From positions 1 to 64,000 of IMG/VR virus record IMGVR_UViG_3300009187_000021: DNA of 64,000 bases, one strand, 5' to 3'. The notes beneath the pieces are model-generated. The model was given only the letters and a program-made list of their open reading frames with translations, had not been told where the DNA came from and did no database searches. The stretch comes from a virus. Positions 36,447 through 45,341 of this stretch are shown here, piece after piece (positions within the stretch are counted from its first letter, which is position 1; every line of letters starts with the position of its first letter). Both the position numbers and the translations under genes were made by a program.

Positions 36447-37967
36447 TTAAAATAGTTCCATATTCGTTCGTTCTGTTGACTTAACATTGTGTGAAATCAA
36501 TCCTTCTGTGATATATGTATGCGCTTGATCAATCTCAAATTTAATGACTTCACCGTCACCAATGTCTGTAATAGAAACAATTTCTTTACTACTCAGATCA
36601 TAAATTACATCATAGTTCATTCCCATTACAGATTCACCAACGGAAATATCACACACTTTTTTCCAAGAATCATCAGACATTAAAAATTTATGCGTAGAAG
36701 AGACTTTAAGTTTTTTACCATTAGCAAATTCAATTTCAACTTTAGGTTGAATCATTCTTTCTGCTTCTAGAATCTTGAATGTTCCAGGTTCTCTTGAGTG
36801 TTCGTGAATCGTTATAACTTTATCGCCAACATTTAAATCGCCGGCACGAACCCAATGTGAATCTTCACAGAAAATTAGTGTGTCTGGATCTGGACAACCA
36901 CCACCATATGAAACATCGTTAATAGGAACTAATGTACCATTAGTGATAGCATCGAGTGCACCATCTGATTGACGATATATTTCAGTTGCTGACGTGGTTG
37001 TTCCTCGACTTGTTGTTGTCGTAGAAGCACCAGTACCAGCAGAGAATTGTGAATCAGCAGCCTTATCAAATGTACCAGAAGCAAAATAAGTTGCCTGTGC
37101 ATATGTTGTTTCAGATCCTAATTGATTCACATAATTACCGGTGGTTGGATCAGTGCCAACATATCTGTTATCAAGTCTAAAGATTCTGTTACCTGTTGGG
37201 AAAATACCACCACGAAGATAGAATACACCGGAACATTTACCGATTTCATTACTTGATGGTTTTCCAATAGAATATGTACTCTGACCAGCAATAAAAGATA
37301 GTCCACCTGCACTTAATGTTGCAACTTTTGTTGTTCCATTATATGCAGTAATTGTTCTGACAGGATAATCCGCAACAACTTCATCTGTGTATGTGGTGTC
37401 GGATGAAGTATTTGTTGAAACAGTAATGATGTTAAACGTATTACCATTGTAGTAATTATTTACAGAAGATGCTCTGCCATTCAGTGTAACGTATTGTGTA
37501 GATGTATTTGATACAGCAACTTTACCAGATAGATGACCGAAAGCAGAAATAGTACCAGAATCGGTAGAGTTTACATATACACCATATGAATCATAGTATG
37601 CATTATAAAGAGTACCACCCACAACTAAATCGGTAGGAATATTATCAAAGTCATCAATGATGTAAAGTCTCATATCAACTATAGTACCAGAACCTTTCTT
37701 ATATACGTCAATAATTGTTCCGGTCTTGATAAAACTAGAATTTGTTGGTTTGTATCCAACGACATCGCCGACTTTAAAATTACCAGATGTGTTTGTAACA
37801 TCGATGGTATTTGGTCTTCTGATTAATCGTGTGACGCGATACTCATCAAACCATGCATCAAGTTCTGTGTCAGAAAGTAAATTCGACACATTAAAAGTGA
37901 TTTGTTTCTCACGGCAGTATGGAACTACTGGTGGTATTGTTGCAGTTGTCGTTATAGTTGTTGCCAT
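36447..37967 (-). CDS. Baseplate/tail structural protein ending in a Hint (intein-like) domain
   Basis: 506 residues. The first about 355 (ITFNVSNLLSDTELDAWFDE, IDDFDNIPTDLVVGGTLY, CSGVFYLRGGIFPTG) are a structural segment seen next to DUF4815-type proteins. From C358 to N494 lies a 137-residue Hint domain: block A CPDPDTLIF and VRAGDLNVGDKV, block B LKVSSTHKFLM (His 426), and block F/G HTYITEGLISHN. Only 12 residues (VKSTERTNMELF) remain after the HN pair. The residue after Asn494 is Val, not Cys/Ser/Thr, so it resembles a bacterial intein-like (BIL) domain that would cleave rather than splice. The next gene follows in frame after one TAA. Confidence 0.8.
   Translation of the reverse strand: MATTITTTATIPPVVPYCREKQITFNVSNLLSDTELDAWFDEYRVTRLIRRPNTIDVTNTSGNFKVGDVVGYKPTNSSFIKTGTIIDVYKKGSGTIVDMRLYIIDDFDNIPTDLVVGGTLYNAYYDSYGVYVNSTDSGTISAFGHLSGKVAVSNTSTQYVTLNGRASSVNNYYNGNTFNIITVSTNTSSDTTYTDEVVADYPVRTITAYNGTTKVATLSAGGLSFIAGQSTYSIGKPSSNEIGKCSGVFYLRGGIFPTGNRIFRLDNRYVGTDPTTGNYVNQLGSETTYAQATYFASGTFDKAADSQFSAGTGASTTTTSRGTTTSATEIYRQSDGALDAITNGTLVPINDVSYGGGCPDPDTLIFCEDSHWVRAGDLNVGDKVITIHEHSREPGTFKILEAERMIQPKVEIEFANGKKLKVSSTHKFLMSDDSWKKVCDISVGESVMGMNYDVIYDLSSKEIVSITDIGDGEVIKFEIDQAHTYITEGLISHNVKSTERTNMELF
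36486..36896 (-). other. Hint / BIL-type intein-like domain (C358-N494)
   Basis: Codons 358-494 of the gene at 36447-37967. Visible catalytic residues: N-terminal Cys358, block B His426 in SSTH, penultimate His493 and terminal Asn494. There is no homing-endonuclease insert (137 residues is minimal). The +1 residue is Val495. Established knowledge: Hint domains start an N-S acyl shift at the Cys; a non-nucleophilic +1 residue disfavours full splicing. The expected outcome (cleavage, or fusion to another nucleophile) is inference. Confidence 0.82.
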
Positions 37968-37977
37968 TTTTTATCTC

Positions 37978-40900
37978 TTAAAAATCAATTACTTGTTCAA
38001 ATTGGACATACATAACATCACCGTAGTATGCAATTCTAAGTGCCATACATCCTATATCAAGTGTGTTTGTTGCGTCATAATACAATGTGTGATTGCCAGC
38101 TGTAACATATATAGAGGTCGCGTATACATTAGAAGGTGCATACACCGGTGTGTTGAAACCGTTAGTTGTTGTTACACCACCAGCATAAGCCATTCCAGAT
38201 GAACCAAAAACATTAGTGCCATCTAGTGTTACGGTTCCAGTATCATCAACTGAACCTTCAAATAGATAGTATCCAGATTTAGTAAATGTGACGGTATATG
38301 TTCTGTTGAATGTTTTATTTGTTCTACCTAAATCTGCATATCCCCAAACACCAAATTCATTTCTAAATTGACCAGCATCTCCCTGTTGTGAAGTGTATAC
38401 CGCAGCACTTCCAGTTGGTGGATTATTGCTCGTGAATATTGCATTAATTGATGTGCCAGGAATGGGACCAACCTTGATATACTCAGGTGGAGGTATATCT
38501 TTAGTCACAGGACCTTGACTTGATGGAGGAGTATATACATCTATCCAGTTATCAATAGCTGGAGAAATTGTCATCAGACCTTCGACGTTTCTGGTAGTGA
38601 AAGAGTTGATGTTAACTTCGCGTGATGCTAATTTCTGAACAACCAATTCTTTCTGTGTGTATGGTAGAGTGAAAACGTTTGTTGTTCCAACTTTGTGTGG
38701 TTGATAGAACAACTCAGAAACTGCCTGTTCAACTGAAATAGGTTTAGCAACAACAGGATCATAATCTTTATTGTAAAGATCGAAAGATTCTGTTGTAGTT
38801 GCAGGAGATAAAGTTCCGTTTGTCGTATCAATTTGTGCAAAGTAACTATTATTATAAGTATCTGCGACAGAGAAAGTTGTGAAGTTGTCAACAAGAATAC
38901 CATTCTTGAATCGATTCAAACCAAAGTTATCTTGGATTTGTAAAGAAGTTGCAGACTGTTCAAGAAGATTTAATGATGTGTAATACTCTAGGTTCTCAAT
39001 TCTTTCATTCAGTCCAGAGATATCTTTCATCAACCATGTCCTATGTGTGATAGGAATGATCGATAGATTTGGAATAACACCAGGATACTCGCCAGGAATG
39101 TATGCTGTGTATGGATCATACACCAGTTTTGCAAGTATAAGACTATTCGATTCTTCTGGTGGATATGCAGGTGTCAACGATGGTACACCTTGAACCAATT
39201 TGATAACAGAATCTTTAGTGAGAACTAATAGATCTTTTCTACCCAAATAGTAGTAGTAATCTGAAGTAAACGAAGACTCATCTTCTGGTAACAATGAACC
39301 ATAGAAATTACTTGTCGTAGGAGTTACAGAATATTTAAATAAGTTTATATCAGATTGAACATTCCTAACTTGTGGTCTGAAATCAATACAATCTCTTAAT
39401 TGATATGTTGTGCCGCCAGAAGATGTGAATGTTCCAATCTCTGCATAATTTTCATTTGAATATGAATTAATATTAAAGTATCCGTCACCGCCAGAATGTT
39501 CATAGTAATCAAATAGAATCCACAATCTAGTTGGAACTGGATAACCAGGTTTCAATGAAATCGATGCGTGACCATAGTATGTGTCACGTTGACCATTATC
39601 AAACGAGAAGTTATTAGTGACATCTTTATTAGTATCAGTCAACATCGATAGTGTCGGTGTTGCTGCACCAGGATCAACAATCTTGACGATTTTCTTAACG
39701 TCAGACACATAAAGAGATTGTGGAAGTCCAGATGTGACGATTGCAGAACTACTGTTAACGTAGATTTGACCCTTAGATAAATCTATTAATGTGTTAGTGT
39801 TAACAATCCCAGAAGCACCAACGATACCTAATCCATAGGTATTTGCAGTAGCTAAAGTCTTAGTCTTTCTGACATAACTTGTGTTGTCAGCACCAATAAT
39901 ATTCATGCGTGAGTAAATCGATGCAGTAAATGGTAACAAATCTGGTGCAGAGAATGTTGCTGTAGTCTTCTGTGAATTGACAACAACAGTTCTATTAAGT
40001 CCTGCGATTGCATTTCCAACAAAAGGAATAATCTGACCATTAGTCAAGTTTGCATTCGACTGTTTATCAGTACATACGACAATAAAGTTTTGTTTAATCG
40101 AATCGATGCTTTCAGCAGAACCAGTTCTAATAAAGTTCAATACAGATTGTGCAGCAACATCAATCGTAAGTGCTTTGTAAACACCTGTAGTAGTTGTTGT
40201 GAATGCTTGACCTCGATAAACTTGTGTAGAAACATATGATGCATCTGATACAGAAGATACATATGGATTACCAAGTTGAAAAACTAATTCTGCATCGCCC
40301 GCGTCTGCAACAAATGTATCACCAGTCGAAAGAGAACCAACCTTACTTCTGTTGTCGATCTGTGCAGAACCATAAACAGTAAATGGTGCAGATCCACCAA
40401 CTTTTGCAAAACTTTCAATGTCTTTTACTGCACTCTTGATAGAGAATTTTGAAGCGTTTGTTGGCAATACAGTAAAGACTGGTGAAACTTTCAATATTTT
40501 AATTGTTGAGTTTGCAAAATATGTTTCAATAGTTCTAGTTTGCCCAGCACCAGGACCGCTATCGATAGATAGAATCATGCCACCATATAAGTTTGCCACA
40601 CGGGTGCTAAATGTTGCGAGTGTATTATTATTAACAGAAACAGTGTTCGCATTAGCAAACTCAACATTTCCAGATAAAGATTTAACCGTTAAATCTGATA
40701 TGTGTGCTTTGTACACATAAGATGTTGTATCAGAATCAGTTCCGCTGGTATTATAACGAAGATAACGTAATCGACCAGTCGCAGCAAGAGTTGAATTATA
40801 TGTCATCGTATTCGTAGTTGTAACCATTGCTGTATTACAAATATGAAAATCGATTGCTTGTGATGTTGTCGTATCAATGTAGTCGCCGTTGGCGCCTGCA

Positions 40901-42054
40901 AGTGTATTCACATAGAAGTAATTACCATATGCAGGAGTAACAATATTGTTATTAATGTTTGCAGTTGTTCTTGCTCTATCGGCATCTAGTTTTAGAGTGC
41001 TTTGATTTTCTGTTCTGTAACCATGAACATACGCAAGACCAGGGCCAACATTAAGAATATACTTGTCAGTTCCTGAAGTGAAAGTATTCTTCGAAGGAAT
41101 TATACTAAAATTCTTGACAACAAAGTCACCATTAGTTTCAAATGTTCTCTTTGCAAAGTAGTCATCAATCTGTGAATATGACGTAGAATTAACTTGACGA
41201 ATGATTTCACCAGACTCAACTCGTGCCAATTCAATAAAGTTCGAATCAGCACCTGCACCATCAGTTGACTTCTTAGTTGTCAGAGTTAAATTGATTGTAT
41301 ATCTGTCTGCGCCTGGTCCTTGAAAGTTCGATGAACCTAATGCTGGATCCAACAATGTTGAATCTGTAACATAGTCTGTGACATACTCAACAATATCTAG
41401 ACCAATTCTAGCGTTTGGAGTATTATCATACTTGTTTAGAATGATTGTCTGTGGTAACACATCGACAAAGTTACCAATGGAATACTTGTTGTATGTACCA
41501 TCATCATTTTCTTTAGACGATGTTGAGTAACCATTGACAACATAAAATATGCCATTTGCAACTGACGCAATCGAAGATTTACCATTTGCATTTGATGTAA
41601 CAGTTGTTGCAACAGTACCATTCTCTATTGTGTCTAGTATTAAAACATTAGCACTGTTTGTAAACTTAGTCGAAGAAGAATATGTTAGAATTAGAGTAGG
41701 AGGATCGCCATCAGCTACACCCTCTTCAGTTGCAACAACATAAGCTATAACTTTACCTGTAGCGTCCGTGATATATTGATTTTTAAAATCAGATGCAACG
41801 ATTTCTGAACCAGCATACTCATAGTTTAGTTTTAGATATTCGACATTAGTGTCAATCGTTAACTTACCGCCTTTGATTGGCGTGTTCTGTGTGAAGAAGT
41901 GATCCGCAAAATTAGAGATTTGATTCTGAAGAATCGTCTGCGCCTGAGTTAACTCTCTTGCTTGAACTGCACGACCTGGTCTAAAAAGAATCTTGTGATA
42001 ATTATTACTTGGATCAAAATCGTCATAATAGGGATCCACATTAAAATTTAACAT
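37978..42054 (-). CDS. Large DUF4815-type baseplate/tail protein
   Basis: 1358 residues. The N-terminus has YYDDFDPSNNYHKILFRPGR, AVQARELTQAQTILQNQISN and FADHFFTQ, the hallmark of the DUF4815 family of large T4-like virion proteins. The middle part is rich in beta structure (long repeats of TTTNTMTYN-like strands). The C-terminal 130 residues (GYADLGRTNKTFNRTYTVTF to YVQFEQVIDF) look like a PA14/jellyroll-type module. In relatives this family lies in the baseplate outer region or fibre base. The gene is between gp8 and the Hint gene, and its ATG is 4 bases after the stop of gp8. Confidence 0.78.
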   Translation of the reverse strand: MLNFNVDPYYDDFDPSNNYHKILFRPGRAVQARELTQAQTILQNQISNFADHFFTQNTPIKGGKLTIDTNVEYLKLNYEYAGSEIVASDFKNQYITDATGKVIAYVVATEEGVADGDPPTLILTYSSSTKFTNSANVLILDTIENGTVATTVTSNANGKSSIASVANGIFYVVNGYSTSSKENDDGTYNKYSIGNFVDVLPQTIILNKYDNTPNARIGLDIVEYVTDYVTDSTLLDPALGSSNFQGPGADRYTINLTLTTKKSTDGAGADSNFIELARVESGEIIRQVNSTSYSQIDDYFAKRTFETNGDFVVKNFSIIPSKNTFTSGTDKYILNVGPGLAYVHGYRTENQSTLKLDADRARTTANINNNIVTPAYGNYFYVNTLAGANGDYIDTTTSQAIDFHICNTAMVTTTNTMTYNSTLAATGRLRYLRYNTSGTDSDTTSYVYKAHISDLTVKSLSGNVEFANANTVSVNNNTLATFSTRVANLYGGMILSIDSGPGAGQTRTIETYFANSTIKILKVSPVFTVLPTNASKFSIKSAVKDIESFAKVGGSAPFTVYGSAQIDNRSKVGSLSTGDTFVADAGDAELVFQLGNPYVSSVSDASYVSTQVYRGQAFTTTTTGVYKALTIDVAAQSVLNFIRTGSAESIDSIKQNFIVVCTDKQSNANLTNGQIIPFVGNAIAGLNRTVVVNSQKTTATFSAPDLLPFTASIYSRMNIIGADNTSYVRKTKTLATANTYGLGIVGASGIVNTNTLIDLSKGQIYVNSSSAIVTSGLPQSLYVSDVKKIVKIVDPGAATPTLSMLTDTNKDVTNNFSFDNGQRDTYYGHASISLKPGYPVPTRLWILFDYYEHSGGDGYFNINSYSNENYAEIGTFTSSGGTTYQLRDCIDFRPQVRNVQSDINLFKYSVTPTTSNFYGSLLPEDESSFTSDYYYYLGRKDLLVLTKDSVIKLVQGVPSLTPAYPPEESNSLILAKLVYDPYTAYIPGEYPGVIPNLSIIPITHRTWLMKDISGLNERIENLEYYTSLNLLEQSATSLQIQDNFGLNRFKNGILVDNFTTFSVADTYNNSYFAQIDTTNGTLSPATTTESFDLYNKDYDPVVAKPISVEQAVSELFYQPHKVGTTNVFTLPYTQKELVVQKLASREVNINSFTTRNVEGLMTISPAIDNWIDVYTPPSSQGPVTKDIPPPEYIKVGPIPGTSINAIFTSNNPPTGSAAVYTSQQGDAGQFRNEFGVWGYADLGRTNKTFNRTYTVTFTKSGYYLFEGSVDDTGTVTLDGTNVFGSSGMAYAGGVTTTNGFNTPVYAPSNVYATSIYVTAGNHTLYYDATNTLDIGCMALRIAYYGDVMYVQFEQVIDF

Positions 42055-42058
42055 TCTT

Positions 42059-43438
42059 CTAATATCCTAAAACTAGTTTAAATTGTTCAGATCCATCCGC
42101 ACTTCTTGTGACAGCTTGTCTATTTTCAACGTACATCAAATATCCAGAGAATGGAACAAAGAGTGTATCATTCTTTTGTAGTGCGACTCTTGCTGTTTTA
42201 GAAGAATCACCATAAAATATTTGATTTAAGTTTGCAGTACCTTGATTATTTAGTAACTTTAATTGATTCGTTGATGTGTCGAAACTTAATGTCGTTGCAG
42301 TAAAGTATGCAGTGGCCAGTAATCCGTTGTTAGATTGAAACACAGTTTCATCTTGATTATATGTTCCAGATCCAGTCGAAACCAGATAGTCGGTTGATAG
42401 TCTGTATGTCGTTGAGTTTGCGATTATCTTATCTGATCCAAAGTAAACATACGGATTTGAGATTAGACCGATTTGTCTAAAGTCAATGTCTGTTGGTATG
42501 GCACCAGATTCAGACTTATCAAAAGATGCAGTCACCATAATGTGTCTGCAACCTAATTCAGAAATTGGATTGAATCCATGTCCACCAATAGAAGAAGGAT
42601 ACACTACGGCAGTTGCATTAGATCCATTTGCAGATGAGATTGTGACGTTAGCAAAAGTATAGTTCGAACCAGTATTCGAAACTGTAATATCTGTAACTAC
42701 ACCGAGAGAGATTGTTGCATTTCCAGAAGCATATTTTCCATCACCCGTGATAGTTACAAAGACATCAACGTTTGCTGGATCATATCCAGAACCACCATTA
42801 GTCACGTTAATAACATCAATCGAACCAGATCCAGCAAAAGTGTCAACTGCATTCGGAACTGACTGTGGTAAAGGAACTGGCATCCATGTGTCATCTAGAA
42901 ACTTAATCTTGTTAGCATATGTAATCGTGTACATATACTTCCATTTGTATCCGTCACTACTTTGAAAGACATTGTTTGTATTAAATGTACCGGGTTCGAA
43001 GTATGGTTCTTTTGAAGTGATACCACCATTATTATTCCACAGGCACTTGAATACTTGATCAAATTTATTCTTGGCATAGAATCTTTTCGTAATAGTTCCG
43101 TTTGGATCACGTTGAAACATGTCAATATCATCACGATAGTAATCGTATACTTCACCTAAATTCCAATCGATTCTCTCTACAACCGGTACCATGTCATTTG
43201 AAGTAATCTTCTTCGCAATGAACATGTTTTTGTAAAGATCTTTGATGTATTTCTGTGTCTGCAATGGTGCAGGTGGATTAGTCTCAGTTGTCCACGTTTG
43301 CACCCTAGAAAGAAAACAATACATTGAATTCAAATACTCACCAGTCGAAGGAAGAATCACCGACGATGAATAATACGTTGACGTAGAATGAAATACGCCA
43401 GAGTTGTATGTTAAAAGACCTACGTTTGCTGATGCCAT
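42059..43438 (-). CDS. 8: Baseplate wedge protein gp8
   Basis: 459 residues, longer than T4 gp8 (334) but similar to the form in aquatic T4-like phages. The N-terminal half has YCFLSRVQTWTTETNPPAPL, KNMFIAKKITSNDMVPVVER, DWNLGEVYDYYRDDID and YVMKNNG-like wedge motifs (KRFYAKNKFDQVFKCLWNNN). Residues about 200-295 add a GxGY-type module (VTNGGSGYDPANVDVFVTIT). gp8 bridges wedge components in the T4 baseplate. The next genes upstream are a fibre-like protein and the gp7-like protein; downstream is the DUF4815 protein, matching the expected order 25-6-7-8. Confidence 0.85.
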   Translation of the reverse strand: MASANVGLLTYNSGVFHSTSTYYSSSVILPSTGEYLNSMYCFLSRVQTWTTETNPPAPLQTQKYIKDLYKNMFIAKKITSNDMVPVVERIDWNLGEVYDYYRDDIDMFQRDPNGTITKRFYAKNKFDQVFKCLWNNNGGITSKEPYFEPGTFNTNNVFQSSDGYKWKYMYTITYANKIKFLDDTWMPVPLPQSVPNAVDTFAGSGSIDVINVTNGGSGYDPANVDVFVTITGDGKYASGNATISLGVVTDITVSNTGSNYTFANVTISSANGSNATAVVYPSSIGGHGFNPISELGCRHIMVTASFDKSESGAIPTDIDFRQIGLISNPYVYFGSDKIIANSTTYRLSTDYLVSTGSGTYNQDETVFQSNNGLLATAYFTATTLSFDTSTNQLKLLNNQGTANLNQIFYGDSSKTARVALQKNDTLFVPFSGYLMYVENRQAVTRSADGSEQFKLVLGY

Positions 43439-43451
43439 GTTTTAATACCGA

Positions 43452-45338
43452 TTAAGAATATGATACTGAACAATATGTATTTGCAAGATCGCCAGCAAAT
43501 GAATAATATTTAATTCTCGCTGTTGTTAGACTACCCAGTGTGAATGTTGTTGCACCGACTGTAGAGTTAACAGCAGAACAACCGTGTGTGATTGTTTTAT
43601 TTGAACCACCACCGGTAGCATAATTAGTGATGAATAAAGTGATATCAGAACCTGTTTTAAAATTAGACAACGTAACTGCCATATTCGCAACAACGTTACA
43701 ACGAACCCATGTGTCTGTTCCAAAATCTAATGTAATCGCTGTTTGATTTCCTGCGTAACTTCTTGTATTGAAAATTAATCCATTTGGAACATATATGGTA
43801 GAATTTGCATCGTCAATGATCGCTGTATTACTTGCTTGAATTAGATTGTTGTTTGCAAAGAGAATAGCGCCGTTTGGTTTACCATACGCTTGCCGGGCCG
43901 CAATATCAATTTGAATTTTGCCATTTGCAGTTCCGTTTGATAGAATCTTTGCCACTTGATATACGGCATTTGCTCCAGTCGGTGCTACGTTTGTTGCTTG
44001 ACCAGGAGTAGTAGACAAGAAGATTATCTGTCCATTGTTGCCAAAAGAAGATGCGTCCATGTCAGACACGATTCCCTTTGTATACACAAATCCATATGCA
44101 CCATTTGCAATACCAACTTTAACAAATCCTTCGACTGTTGCGTTTGCAGCAGATCCTGCATCAGCAAGAACAACATAAGGAACAGCATTCTGAGTTACTA
44201 CACCAGCTAATCGTACCCATGAGTTTGAAGCAATTGCAGAACCAGTACCGTTATATATACGTTCAAATAAAACTTTCGAGATGGCTGGTCTATCACCAGT
44301 TACGTCAGTGTCTTGTACTAAAGAGATTGTATTTGCAGAGTACCAAACTTGACCAGACGTTTGTGTTGGTGAAATTAATTGTGGAAACCACTGAATAGAA
44401 TTCGAAGTAGACGTTGAAGAAATAATATTAGAGAAGAACACATTACCATACAAAGTATTACATGTTAATGTACCAGTAATATTTATATCTTTCGTAAACT
44501 GAGCAGTGTTTGCTCTAAACGTATCAACGAAAATACCTTGATTGGGAGAGTTCGCAACCAGATTACCAGATAGACGAAGTTCTTGTAGTTGAATGCTCGC
44601 AGTGTTTTGAACTGCCGTGTTTGATAGATTGAATGCAGCGTTTGCATGTGTGAATGTATTATTTGCTTTATCGAATGCTGCCTGAGAAGATAACGCTGAT
44701 CCACTGGCAGCAGTGGTTTGTGTAGTACCATCGGAGAACACAAAAGAACCAGTGGTCCTAACATTACTAGCCGTTAAGTTACCAGTCACACTCAATGGTT
44801 TCAAAAAATCAAAAGCAGAGTTGCTGACTCTACCAACAATGTTGTCTGAACTTAATCCACCAACCATGAAAATAATATTTGCACGAGTGGATGCTGTACC
44901 GATTATTAGATTACCTTGTGCGCTTGTCGTGGATGGACCGTAGACGTAGACATAACCATCATATGCTTTAAATGCGCTATAGTTTAATGGATCAGAGAAT
45001 GTTTTGCCACTGATACCAAAGTCAATGTAACTATTTGAGTTGTCACTATCACTCGTTGATGCAACAAAGTCAGAAGATCCATTTGAATTAAAATTCTGAA
45101 GATTAATTTGTAAGAATGTGTTACTGCTTGATGCAAACTGTCCGATTACGTTTTGATAAAGAATTGAATTATTGCCTACGTTCAGAACTTCATTAGAGAA
45201 TAAACCTCTGGCTAAAACATTAGCAGTAATTCTTCCAGTGATATTCGTGGGTAAATCCACACCCACAAATATTGTATTTGATGTATTACTTTGGATTGCT
45301 GCAATTACTGGCAGTTCAGAGATTTTTACTAATGACAT
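43452..45338 (-). CDS. Fibre-like structural protein between gp7-like and gp8 genes
   Basis: 628 residues. The N-terminus MSLVKISELPVIAAIQSN resembles baseplate/fibre adaptor segments. Residues about 90-180 (DFGISGKTF, YVYGPSTTSAQGNLIIGTAS, IIFMVGGL) share a module with the giant fibre gene, followed by the tail-tip sequence FSDGTTQTTAASG at about 203 and a heptad segment (AAFDKANNTFTHANAAF). The C-terminal half (VRLAGVVTQNAVPYVVLADA, ILFANNNLIQASN, ITLDFGTDTWVRCNV) is a beta-rich tip. Position between wedge genes suggests a fibre attached to the wedge, comparable in place but not in sequence to T4 gp9-gp12. Confidence 0.7.
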   Translation of the reverse strand: MSLVKISELPVIAAIQSNTSNTIFVGVDLPTNITGRITANVLARGLFSNEVLNVGNNSILYQNVIGQFASSSNTFLQINLQNFNSNGSSDFVASTSDSDNSNSYIDFGISGKTFSDPLNYSAFKAYDGYVYVYGPSTTSAQGNLIIGTASTRANIIFMVGGLSSDNIVGRVSNSAFDFLKPLSVTGNLTASNVRTTGSFVFSDGTTQTTAASGSALSSQAAFDKANNTFTHANAAFNLSNTAVQNTASIQLQELRLSGNLVANSPNQGIFVDTFRANTAQFTKDINITGTLTCNTLYGNVFFSNIISSTSTSNSIQWFPQLISPTQTSGQVWYSANTISLVQDTDVTGDRPAISKVLFERIYNGTGSAIASNSWVRLAGVVTQNAVPYVVLADAGSAANATVEGFVKVGIANGAYGFVYTKGIVSDMDASSFGNNGQIIFLSTTPGQATNVAPTGANAVYQVAKILSNGTANGKIQIDIAARQAYGKPNGAILFANNNLIQASNTAIIDDANSTIYVPNGLIFNTRSYAGNQTAITLDFGTDTWVRCNVVANMAVTLSNFKTGSDITLFITNYATGGGSNKTITHGCSAVNSTVGATTFTLGSLTTARIKYYSFAGDLANTYCSVSYS

Positions 45339-45341
45339 TTT

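Noticed and set aside
36486-36896. Hint domain as part of a polymorphic toxin
   Set aside because: The upstream 355 residues are phage structural sequence and there is no toxin domain after the Hint.
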